From SLSG01 sp041690235 (lineage in GTDB: Bacteria > Bacteroidota > Bacteroidia > Bacteroidales > UBA7960): a DNA stretch of 9,679 nucleotides. The stretch covers positions 1 to 9,679 of the forward strand of contig JAWLHS010000079.1 of the NCBI GenBank assembly GCA_041690235.1, read 5' to 3'. Shown here one piece after another: positions 1 to 6,194 of this stretch (the first letter of the stretch is position 1; each line of letters starts with the position of its first letter). The position numbers and the translations under genes were made by a program. The notes beneath the pieces are model-generated. The model saw only the letters and a program-made list of their open reading frames with translations. It did not search any database and was not told the origin of the DNA.

Positions 1-40
1 GAAAACGAATTATTTAATGAAGAATAAATGAAGAATCAAT

Positions 41-84
41 CCCCCCCGGATGGGAACATACACCCCCCCGGAGGGGAACATACA
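41..84. repeat. Two 22-bp C/G-rich tandem units (left copy)
   Basis: Two adjacent 22-base units (41-62 and 63-84) each begin with seven C, then GGA, then GGG or GGGG, then AACATACA. They differ at one position (T51 versus G73). The same pair with the same internal difference is at 9263-9284 and 9285-9306, so the tandem structure predates duplication of the whole repeat. Confidence 0.9.
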
Positions 85-105
85 AATGTAAAAAAGATAT
101 TTATC

Positions 106-134
106 CAACTTCAATAATTGTATTGAAATTGTTG
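106..134. repeat. Hairpin inside the left flanking repeat
   Basis: TTCAATA (110-116) and TATTGAA (121-127) form a perfect 7-bp stem with an ATTG loop. CAAC (106-109) and GTTG (131-134) can extend it across a 3-nt bulge. The hairpin is identical in the right copy (9328-9356). There is no clean T-run on the plus strand, so it is not an obvious terminator. Confidence 0.6.
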
Positions 135-194
135 AAAAATCATAAAAAAAATTTAAAATGGCTAATATGGTGCAATTTTTTGCAAAAATAAGGG

Positions 195-234
195 CATGGA
201 ACTGCTTGGATTTTCCGGTTGGCCATGTTCCATG
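195..234. promoter_or_regulatory. Inverted repeat with 24-nt spacer
   Basis: CATGGAAC (195-202) and GTTCCATG (227-234) are perfect 8-base complements. The dyad lies just outside the left flanking repeat and about 260 bases before the first gene. It could be a regulator site or a remnant of a mobile-element end; nothing else supports a specific role. Confidence 0.35.
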
Positions 235-265
235 AAGCGATATGGCGGGCTGTCTGGATTCTTAC

Positions 266-287
266 TTCCGGAATGCGGGCCGGCCCG
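266..287. promoter_or_regulatory. Two adjacent palindromes in the upstream region
   Basis: TTCCGGAA (266-273) is an 8-bp palindrome. CGGGCCGGCCCG (276-287) is a perfect 12-bp palindrome with no spacer. They sit three bases apart in the gene-free stretch 184-495 and stand out as locally G/C-rich. They may be operator-like sites; function is unknown. Confidence 0.3.
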
Positions 288-317
288 GCATGATGAATCC
301 CGGTGGATGCGTTTTCA

Positions 318-372
318 TTTGTTCATCCGTTGCCTGATTTGTTCATCCGTTGCCTGAATTGTTCATCCGTTA
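318..372. repeat. Three phased copies of a 20-bp unit upstream of the operon
   Basis: GTTCATCCGT occurs at 321, 341 and 361, exactly 20 bases apart. The first two units are nearly identical over all 20 bases (GTTCATCCGTTGCCTGATTT and the same ending AATT), and the third diverges after the shared 10-11 bases. The array lies about 125-175 bases before the first start codon. Spacing close to two DNA turns would place bound proteins on one face, so a regulator-binding array is plausible. No cognate regulator is visible here. Confidence 0.75.
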
Positions 373-432
373 TCCGGTTCGGTCCGTCTGACTTCGTGAA
401 AGGTCAGTTATTATGAAAACATACGAATAAAA

Positions 433-468
433 ACGTATATATAGCATAATAAGTAAGGGATTATACGT
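433..468. promoter_or_regulatory. Inverted repeat in the presumed promoter/leader region
   Basis: ACGTATA (433-439) and TATACGT (462-468) are perfect 7-base complements separated by 22 bases, in an A/T-rich stretch directly before the ribosome-binding site of the first gene. The position suits an operator or a 5'-leader hairpin. I cannot assign a convincing promoter: a TAnnTTTG-like box at 468-475 runs into the ribosome-binding site and lacks a matching upstream element. Confidence 0.4.
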
Positions 469-474
469 ACATTT

Positions 475-480
475 GGAGGT
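475..480 (+). promoter_or_regulatory. GGAGGT ribosome-binding site of the first gene
   Basis: GGAGGT is the only strong Shine-Dalgarno-like sequence seen in this cluster. It ends 15 bases before the ATG at 496, which is longer than usual, but no nearer in-frame start exists and the signal peptide begins exactly at that ATG. Confidence 0.5.
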
Positions 481-495
481 AATATCGCATCGGTA

Positions 496-1485
496 ATGAA
501 AGCTGTTTTGCTCAGGGTTCTCGTTTTTTGCTTTGTTTTGCATCTTTGCTGTGTTTCGCATATTGCGGCCGAAAATCCCGTGTTGCGCTTTTCCCCTCAA
601 TGGTTGCCCCAGGCGCAGTTTGCCGGGTTTTATGTGGCCCAGGACCAGGGTTTTTACCGGGACGCCGGACTGGATGTGGAGATCGTTCATCCCCGGGCCA
701 ATGGAAATGTCGTGGACATGCTGGAAAGCGGGACGGTGGATGTAATCTCCCAGTTTTTGGTTTCTGCCATGGTTGCCCGATACCAGGGCATTGACCTGGT
801 AAATTTCGCCCAATTATCGCAGCATTCGGGCATATTATTCGTTAGCAAGTCGTCCGGCGGAATAGAAAACATCGACGATTTCCAGGGAAAAAAGATCGGG
901 ATATGGCAGGGTGGATTCAGTGAAATCCCCATGGCCATGATCGGAAGGTACGACCTGGACGTTGAATGGATCCCCATTTTATCGACCGTCAATTTGTTTT
1001 TAATGGATGGTGTGGACCTGATGACGGTGATGTGGTACAACGAATACAACCAAATTTACCTCAGTGGCATCAACGTGGATGAGATGAATACCTTCTTTCT
1101 GTCGGATCATGGGTTTGATGTTCCGGAAGACGGGTTGTACGCCCTGAAGGAAACCTGGTTAAGTCGTGCCGATGACCTGAAGGCATTCGTGGCGGCCACA
1201 CAAAGGGGGTGGGACCATGCCGCAGAAAACCGGAATTATGCGGTGGAATTGGTTGTGGGTATTATGCGGCAGGCCCACATACCTGCCAATGCCGCACACC
1301 AAAGGTGGATGCTCGACAAGGTGCTGGAGTTGCAGCAGTCCGGTGCCAAGGAGATGCCCCGGTGGCAATTGCATCCCGATGATTTTCATTTGGCTGTAAC
1401 GATCCTTAAAGACAGGGGGCAGATACAGGGTGAGGCGTTCCCTTACGGGGATTTTTTCCAACCTGTTTTTCACGGCGGTCAATAA
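496..1485 (+). CDS. NMT1/THI5-like periplasmic solute-binding protein (orphan, likely sensor)
   Basis: This 329-residue exported protein has the length of a complete NMT1/SsuA/ThiY-type binding protein. Residues 1-25 form a signal peptide, with likely cleavage after Ala-Ala at 24-25. The family signature runs from about 34 to 63: PQWLPQAQFAGFYVAQ, then QGFY, then AGLDVEI. An aromatic stretch, MWYNEYNQ (179-186), lies where pyrimidine-binding relatives have ligand contacts. Family members bind thiamine-pyrimidine precursors, sulfonates and similar small molecules, usually for an ABC importer. No permease or ATPase is encoded here; the next gene, 15 bases on, is a membrane phosphatase with an extracytoplasmic sensor. 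The QFAGFYVA variant resembles NMT1 domains that I recall being fused to sensor kinases and diguanylate cyclases. I infer a sensory rather than transport role. The ligand cannot be predicted. Confidence 0.88.
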   Translation: MKAVLLRVLVFCFVLHLCCVSHIAAENPVLRFSPQWLPQAQFAGFYVAQDQGFYRDAGLDVEIVHPRANGNVVDMLESGTVDVISQFLVSAMVARYQGIDLVNFAQLSQHSGILFVSKSSGGIENIDDFQGKKIGIWQGGFSEIPMAMIGRYDLDVEWIPILSTVNLFLMDGVDLMTVMWYNEYNQIYLSGINVDEMNTFFLSDHGFDVPEDGLYALKETWLSRADDLKAFVAATQRGWDHAAENRNYAVELVVGIMRQAHIPANAAHQRWMLDKVLELQQSGAKEMPRWQLHPDDFHLAVTILKDRGQIQGEAFPYGDFFQPVFHGGQ

Positions 1486-1500
1486 ACAACCATTTATCCG

Positions 1501-3420
1501 ATGATCAAAAAAAACAGGCTTTCGTACCGGATCATCATCAGGGTGTTGGTTTTTGCCCTCCTGCTTTTCCTGCTTACACTCTCCTTGTTTTTTTACTTTT
1601 CCCGGAAAACCATTGAAGCGTCCGCCCGGATGAACGCAGTCCACATAGCGGAGAATGCTGTGGCCAGGATTGAGCAGGAATTGAGGGTGGTGGAACAGGT
1701 CCCCCGTATGATCGCCAACATCATGGAGGTGGAACCCATTGCGGAGGATTCGCTGTTTGTTTTGCTGGAAAGCATCCTGGAACGCAATGACAATGTATTT
1801 GGAGCCGCCGTTGCGTTCGAGCCCTGGTTTTATGAACACAAGGGAAAATACTTTTCCCCTTACGCCTTCAGGGAAGGGGATCAAATCCGCTCCATGTCGC
1901 TGGGGGGGGATGCTTACGATTATTTTCTCATGGACTGGTACCAGATTCCCAAAATGCTGGGCACATCTTACTGGACCGAACCCTATTACGATGAAGGGGG
2001 CGGGGAGATGCTGATGTCTACCTACAGCCTTCCCTTCTACACCGGGGTCAATGGAAAGCAGCTTGCAGGCATTGCCACGGTGGACATCTCACTGGAATGG
2101 CTTACGGAGATCGTGGCAGAAATCCAGATCTTTGAATCCGGTTATGCCTTCATGCTGTCCCGAAAGGGTGTAGCGGTAACCCATCCCCATCCGCAAAATA
2201 TCATGAACGAAAGCTTGTTCTCCATCGCCGAAGAAATGAACCTGCCGGAATTGCGGACCATCGGTCAGGATATGATCGCCGGAAAAAGCAGGTTTCGCAG
2301 GCATGCCCTGGAGCAGGACGGGAAACTATGGATTTACCACATGGCCCTTCCCTCCAGCGGATGGTCCATCGGGTTGGTTTATCCGGATGATGAAATGTAT
2401 GCTGCATTGCACCGGATCAGCCTGATCATGATCGTGCTGGTGGCCATTGGTTTGGTCCTGCTTACCCTGACGGTTACACAGGTGGTGAACCGACTGGCCG
2501 CTCCCCTGACAGCATTTGCCGGGTCTGCCCGCATCATTGCAAGGGGCCGGTTTGATACCGCCCTTCCCCGGGTTGGGAAAACGAATGAGATGCAGGAGTT
2601 GCATGCTGCTTTTTCTCATATGCAGCAGGAGCTTGTCAATTATATGGCCAGTCTTCGTGAAACCACCGCTGCCAAAGAGAAAATTGAGAGTGAGCTGCGT
2701 ATTGCGCGCAACATACAGCTTTCCATGCTGCCGCACACCTTCCCGCCGTTCCCTGATCTTCCGCAAATTGATCTGTTTGCAACCCTGAAATCAGCCAGGG
2801 AGGTTGGGGGCGATCTTTATGATTTCTTTTTAAAGGATGGGAAGCACTTCTTTTTTGCCATCGGGGATGTATCCGGAAAAGGGGTGCCGGCCTCCCTGTT
2901 CATGGCCATGACACGCACCCTGCTGCGTACCCTATCAGACAAGGAAAGTGCCCCTGGTGCGATCCTTGGCGCGCTCAACAGGGCGCTTTCCTATAACAAC
3001 GAAGCGAATATGTTTGTAACGTTCTTCCTGGGGATTATTCACCTGGAAACCGGAATACTCCACTATGCCAATGCAGGACACAATCCCCCCGTTTTGATCC
3101 GACCCGGCGGAGAGATGGAGGTATTCGAGCCGGCCGGGGCGATCCCTTTGGGGCTGTTCGAGGCCTTCGAATACAAGGGAGCTTCCCGGCAGTTGCAAGC
3201 AGGTGACGCATTATTTACCTATACAGACGGGGTGAGTGAGGCAGAAAACCAGGCCATGGAACTATTTGACGAAAAGCAAATGCTTGATGTGCTGAAAACG
3301 CACGGAAACAAAGCGCCACGAGAACTCATCGCATTGATGGAGCAGGCAGTGAGCGACCATGTGAAGGATCATCCCCAGTCGGATGATATCACAATGATGT
3401 CCATATTGTATAAGGGATAA
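1501..3420 (+). CDS. RsbU/SpoIIE-type PP2C phosphatase with Cache-like sensor and HAMP
   Basis: This 639-residue membrane protein has the layout TM helix (about 11-33), extracytoplasmic Cache-like domain (about 40-295), TM helix (about 305-328), HAMP (about 329-382), a linker helix with the usual ELRIARNIQLSMLP sequence (398-411), and a PP2C/SpoIIE domain (about 425-637). The Cache part shows DWYQIP (145-150) and WTEPYYDEGGGE (158-169). Expected metal-binding acidic residues are present: EVGGDLYD (434-441), GDVSGKG (455-461), YTDGV (574-578) and SDDIT (627-631), so it should be active. The family dephosphorylates the STAS antagonist of a partner switch, and the next two genes encode that switch. 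It most likely converts an extracytoplasmic signal, perhaps delivered by the upstream binding protein, into STAS dephosphorylation. ATG at 1501 gives a correct N-terminal anchor with basic residues first. Confidence 0.95.
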   Translation: MIKKNRLSYRIIIRVLVFALLLFLLTLSLFFYFSRKTIEASARMNAVHIAENAVARIEQELRVVEQVPRMIANIMEVEPIAEDSLFVLLESILERNDNVFGAAVAFEPWFYEHKGKYFSPYAFREGDQIRSMSLGGDAYDYFLMDWYQIPKMLGTSYWTEPYYDEGGGEMLMSTYSLPFYTGVNGKQLAGIATVDISLEWLTEIVAEIQIFESGYAFMLSRKGVAVTHPHPQNIMNESLFSIAEEMNLPELRTIGQDMIAGKSRFRRHALEQDGKLWIYHMALPSSGWSIGLVYPDDEMYAALHRISLIMIVLVAIGLVLLTLTVTQVVNRLAAPLTAFAGSARIIARGRFDTALPRVGKTNEMQELHAAFSHMQQELVNYMASLRETTAAKEKIESELRIARNIQLSMLPHTFPPFPDLPQIDLFATLKSAREVGGDLYDFFLKDGKHFFFAIGDVSGKGVPASLFMAMTRTLLRTLSDKESAPGAILGALNRALSYNNEANMFVTFFLGIIHLETGILHYANAGHNPPVLIRPGGEMEVFEPAGAIPLGLFEAFEYKGASRQLQAGDALFTYTDGVSEAENQAMELFDEKQMLDVLKTHGNKAPRELIALMEQAVSDHVKDHPQSDDITMMSILYKG

Positions 3421-3424
3421 GGAA

Positions 3425-3841
3425 ATGAGAAACTTCCATCTGACTTTAACCAACCGGATCAGCGAGCTGTACAAGTTGCGCAAATTCCTCGAGGATACGG
3501 TCGTGGGGCAATGGGGCATTCCCCCTTCGGTTGGGATGTCGGTGAATCTTGCCCTGGAAGAAGCTTTTGCCAACATTGTTCAATATGGCTATGGTGTTCA
3601 GGGACCGCATAAAATCGACCTTCTTTTTCAAATGAAGGACAACCAGCTGGTAATTACCATCACGGATGACGGACAGGCCTTTGATCCGACAAAAAAAGAC
3701 GCCCCCGATACGACCCTTCCGGCAGGGGCCAGGCCCGTGGGCGGACTGGGCATTTTTCTGGTCAGAAAGATCATGGACACTGTGGCGTACAAAAGGATCA
3801 ACAATATGAACCAGTTAATACTTACAAAAAAAATAAATTGA
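3425..3841 (+). CDS. RsbW/SpoIIAB-like serine kinase / anti-sigma regulatory factor
   Basis: This 138-residue protein is a stand-alone GHKL ATPase of normal RsbW size. The N-box is LALEEAFANIVQYGY (42-56), with Glu45/Glu46 and Asn50. The G1 box is DDGQAFDP (81-88), and the glycine-rich G2 box is GGLGIFLV (106-113). Such proteins phosphorylate a STAS antagonist and sequester a partner, classically a sigma factor, when the antagonist is phosphorylated. It starts 4 bases after the phosphatase, and its TGA overlaps the ATG of the STAS gene (TGATG), so translation is likely coupled and the products balanced. No sigma factor is adjacent, so its target is unknown; in several bacteria such kinases regulate proteins other than sigma-B. 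Confidence 0.94.
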   Translation: MRNFHLTLTNRISELYKLRKFLEDTVVGQWGIPPSVGMSVNLALEEAFANIVQYGYGVQGPHKIDLLFQMKDNQLVITITDDGQAFDPTKKDAPDTTLPAGARPVGGLGIFLVRKIMDTVAYKRINNMNQLILTKKIN

Positions 3842-4170
3842 TGCATGTAACCAAAGAATTAGTGAACGACCATCTGCTGCTTCTGGTGGAGGGACGCCTG
3901 GATACCACCCAGTCGGATGCCTTTGAAAAGGAGATGATGCAGGTTCTAGAAGGGGGTCGCCAAAAGATCATCATGGATTGTAGCGGGCTGAATTACATCA
4001 GCAGCTCGGGCCTCAGAATATTTCTGATCATGCAGAAACGGATGATGGACGCCGGCGGTCAATTCAAGCTTTGCAATCTTCAGGCCCCCATACAGGAAGT
4101 TTTCGACATGTCGGGCTTTTCCATGATCTTTTCCATATACCCTGACCGGGAGGAGGCCCTGAAAGCATGA
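3841..4170 (+). CDS. STAS-domain anti-anti-sigma factor (RsbV/SpoIIAA-like)
   Basis: This 109-residue protein is a single STAS domain. The signature DCSGLNYISSSGLR (46-59) aligns with the SpoIIAA phosphorylation loop; by that alignment Ser55, the middle of three serines, is the predicted phosphoacceptor. Unphosphorylated, such proteins bind the RsbW-type kinase and free its partner. I choose ATG at 3841, which overlaps the upstream stop codon, over the TTG at 3838. Its own stop overlaps the next gene's start (ATGA, 4167-4170), tying the intramembrane protease to the switch. Confidence 0.95.
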   Translation: MHVTKELVNDHLLLLVEGRLDTTQSDAFEKEMMQVLEGGRQKIIMDCSGLNYISSSGLRIFLIMQKRMMDAGGQFKLCNLQAPIQEVFDMSGFSMIFSIYPDREEALKA

Positions 4171-5159
4171 TCATTGCCTTTGCCCTGGTTCCCGTGGTCC
4201 TCTTCCTGGCCTGCCTGTATCTGCTCGACAGCTTCAAGCTTGTCGGCGGGCGGGTACTGGTTGCCTGTTTGGGCTGGGGCATGGCGGCGGCGGTGATTTC
4301 CTTTTTTGTCAACCGGCTGGCCGACAATTATTTTGATCTGGGGGCGGACGGACTGTCCAGGTTTGTGGCACCGGTAACGGAAGAAACCTTTAAGATGCTG
4401 CTGCTGGTTGTGCTGATTGCCCGGCGTCGCATCGGGTTTATGATTGATGCCTCGATCTATGGATTCGCCATTGGCACCGGCTTTGCACTTGCCGAAAATT
4501 TTTGGTACTTCCTCCAGCTGGGTTCCGACTTTCATGCCTTATTGGCCATTGTCAGGGGGTTTGGAACGGCCCTTATGCACGGGGGGACGGTTGCGCTGTG
4601 TGCCATCGTATTTGTAGAGGGAGCCCACCGGAACAAGGGCCTGCCCGGCGCCTTGCTGGGACTCGGCGCAGCCATTATCCTTCACGCCACATTCAACCAT
4701 TTTATCCTGAATCCACTCTTTCAAACCCTGTTGATCATCAGTTTGCTTCCCCTGGCCTTTTTCATGGTGTTTCTGTGGGCCAATCGTCACCTGCGACAGT
4801 GGCTGGAGGTGGAATTCAGCAGTGAAGTTGATATGTTGGGCATGATGCGTCGCGGACAGTTCAGGGATACCAAAGCGGGGATGTACCTGTCTTCCATCCG
4901 GGAACACTTTCCGCCGGAAACCCTGGTGGATATGTATTGCTTCTTCAGTCTCTACCTGGAACTGTCCATCAAGGCCAAACGCAATATGATGCTTCAGGAA
5001 AGCGGTTTCCCGCCCATCATAGAGAAAGACATCAAAGACAAGCTCACCGAATTCCGGCAACTGCGACGGCAAATCGGGAAGGCGGGAGAAATGACCCTCA
5101 TGCCACTGGTAAGAATGGATTACCGGCGATTATGGGAACTGAACCAGTGGGAATCCTAA
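4167..5159 (+). CDS. PrsW-family intramembrane protease with C-terminal cytoplasmic extension
   Basis: This 330-residue polytopic membrane protein has about seven to eight hydrophobic segments within residues 1-205, followed by a mostly hydrophilic tail of about 125 residues. PrsW-type motifs are visible: EETFK (72-76, the EExxK motif), FALAEN (106-111), HGG (138-140) and HATFNH (173-178). In Bacillus PrsW performs the first cleavage of the membrane anti-sigma factor RsiW. No obvious RsiW-like anti-sigma gene is adjacent. Its ATG overlaps the STAS stop codon, which suggests functional coupling to the partner switch. Candidate substrates within the operon are the single-pass proteins, most simply the next gene product. 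The C-terminal tail has basic/helical character (for example RQLRRQIGK near 307-315) and I do not recognise it as a domain; it may be regulatory. Protease identity is well supported by motifs; the substrate is unknown. Confidence 0.87.
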   Translation: MIIAFALVPVVLFLACLYLLDSFKLVGGRVLVACLGWGMAAAVISFFVNRLADNYFDLGADGLSRFVAPVTEETFKMLLLVVLIARRRIGFMIDASIYGFAIGTGFALAENFWYFLQLGSDFHALLAIVRGFGTALMHGGTVALCAIVFVEGAHRNKGLPGALLGLGAAIILHATFNHFILNPLFQTLLIISLLPLAFFMVFLWANRHLRQWLEVEFSSEVDMLGMMRRGQFRDTKAGMYLSSIREHFPPETLVDMYCFFSLYLELSIKAKRNMMLQESGFPPIIEKDIKDKLTEFRQLRRQIGKAGEMTLMPLVRMDYRRLWELNQWES

Positions 5160-5185
5160 TATTTTATTCACAAAAAAACACGACA

Positions 5186-6139
5186 ATGAAATCAAAACAA
5201 ACCATTACAATTGTGATCAGCCTGATCATCGGATTGAGTATCGGATTGATCTTCGGTCTTAACCTGACCAATCCCGGTATGAGTCTGGCGGAAGCCGCGG
5301 GCAGCATTGGGCGCGTGGACCAGTACCGAAACGTACGCATCACCCAGGAAGACATTGAATTGCGCAATGAGTTGCTGGAAGATGAAACTAAGCGCGAAGC
5401 ATTTCTCGGTTACCTGGTCTATGAATACGCCAGAAATGTCCGGATGGGCGAGAACGTCCGCCTTGCCATTCGCAACGGGGAGGCAGCCGGAGATTTCCGT
5501 TCGGCCAATTCAAAAATCATGGAGCAGCTTCATCAATATGACGAATTTCTGGACAATGCGCGCCTGCGTATTTTGGAAGCCATTGGTACCTTGCATGATC
5601 TGGATGAAAGGGACAAGGTCGCCGTGCACGCCGTTTTGAAGGATGCCGGCAACGCTTTGGCTCAAAATGCTTTACGAGATGGGGTGTTGTTTGACTTTAT
5701 GTCGGGGGTGGAGCATTTTTTCCAGACAGCCTCGCCCGATGCGTTCCCCGGCCTGGCCAATGCCCATGACCATGTTTTTGCAAGCCTTTTATCCGACAAC
5801 ATCGTGAAGGGAAACCAGCCCACCCTCGAACATTTGCTGGCAAAGCGACTGATCGCAGACGAAGGTCAGTTGGGAATATGGGATGCCGCGCAACTCCAGG
5901 CTCAGTTGCTGGCCGATGTGGAGCAGCTTGGGTATTTTGTCGATGCGGAGCAGCTGGGTTTTTGGGCTTCTGAACAGCTTGGGCGGCTCCCCCTGTTGAA
6001 TGCTGAACAGTTGGGGGCTTTCACGGATGCTGACCAGCTTGGGCTTTTTGATGTAGAAAAGCTGGGCGGCTCGTGGGACTCGGAAAAGCTTGGGGCTTAC
6101 TGTGACGCCGCCGATCAACTGCAGCTAATCTTCTATTAA
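5186..6139 (+). CDS. Unrecognised single-pass membrane protein with C-terminal EQLG repeats
   Basis: I do not recognise this 317-residue protein. It begins with a basic N-terminus and one hydrophobic helix (about 7-28), so it is membrane-anchored or has an uncleaved signal. Residues about 45-220 are mostly helical and charged. Residues 225-313 contain about ten copies of an [A/D/S]-E/D-Q/K-L-G-x-F/W motif, with Q/K of the core at 228, 236, 247, 256, 264, 275, 284, 292, 301 and 311, a spacing of 8-11. The start ATG at 5186 was chosen because it follows the previous gene by 26 bases and directly precedes the hydrophobic helix; the reading frame is open further upstream inside the previous gene. 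There is no clear Shine-Dalgarno sequence, only an A-rich leader. Position between an intramembrane protease and an exported protease suggests a substrate, adaptor or sensor role. This is inference only. Confidence 0.85.
   Translation: MKSKQTITIVISLIIGLSIGLIFGLNLTNPGMSLAEAAGSIGRVDQYRNVRITQEDIELRNELLEDETKREAFLGYLVYEYARNVRMGENVRLAIRNGEAAGDFRSANSKIMEQLHQYDEFLDNARLRILEAIGTLHDLDERDKVAVHAVLKDAGNALAQNALRDGVLFDFMSGVEHFFQTASPDAFPGLANAHDHVFASLLSDNIVKGNQPTLEHLLAKRLIADEGQLGIWDAAQLQAQLLADVEQLGYFVDAEQLGFWASEQLGRLPLLNAEQLGAFTDADQLGLFDVEKLGGSWDSEKLGAYCDAADQLQLIFY
5858..6124 (+). repeat. EQLG-type coding repeat array
   Basis: This stretch encodes about ten imperfect 8-11-residue units with a Q/K-L-G core, preceded by an acidic residue and usually followed by a residue and then F, W or Y. 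Leu and Gly in the core use many synonymous codons (Leu TTG, CTT, CTG; Gly GGA, GGG, GGT, GGC), so the amino-acid pattern appears to be kept by selection and not by recent DNA duplication. The first copy (228) and the last (311) are degenerate edges. I do not match it to a known solenoid or pentapeptide family. Confidence 0.85.
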
Positions 6140-6194
6140 GCTGAACACACAGTATTTCAATTCTTTGTTTCATTTCGCCAGGAATAATCCAGGT

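Larger units (their letters stand above)
34..183. repeat. Left copy of about 145-bp flanking direct repeat
   Basis: This noncoding repeat has a second copy at 9256-9405 in the same orientation. By eye, 34-176 aligns with 9256-9398 without a gap and with 4 mismatches in 143 positions; similarity then decays by about 183. The left end holds two 22-bp C/G-rich tandem units (41-62 and 63-84). The rest is A/T-rich and includes a small hairpin. I see no ORF or transposase in it. It could be a dispersed intergenic repeat, a MITE-like element, or the boundary of a duplicated or inserted segment. The sequence does not decide between these. Confidence 0.95.

Noticed and set aside
318..372. CRISPR array
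   Set aside because: The 20-base units are contiguous with no unique spacers and there are no cas genes.
468..475. TACATTTG as a Bacteroidota -7 promoter box (TAnnTTTG)
   Set aside because: It runs into the GGAGGT ribosome-binding site, so transcription would start after it, and no TTTG-type upstream element sits at the expected distance.
370..813. Minus-strand open frame of 147 codons reaching into the upstream region
   Set aside because: Most of it is antisense to the binding-protein gene and the remainder is low-complexity; no family resemblance.
1159..1884. Minus-strand open frame of 241 codons
   Set aside because: It overlaps the binding-protein and phosphatase genes, both with clear family motifs, and its translation shows no recognisable domain; it is a shadow.
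4937..5185. N-terminal extension of the EQLG protein into the PrsW gene
   Set aside because: The frame is open upstream, but the extension overlaps well-supported PrsW coding sequence and would bury the membrane anchor; the ATG at 5186 fits better.
5789..6118. Minus-strand open frame of 109 codons with a repetitive PKLF/PQLF-type pattern
   Set aside because: It lies antisense to the EQLG array; any frame across a coding repeat looks repetitive. It has no start context or family resemblance.
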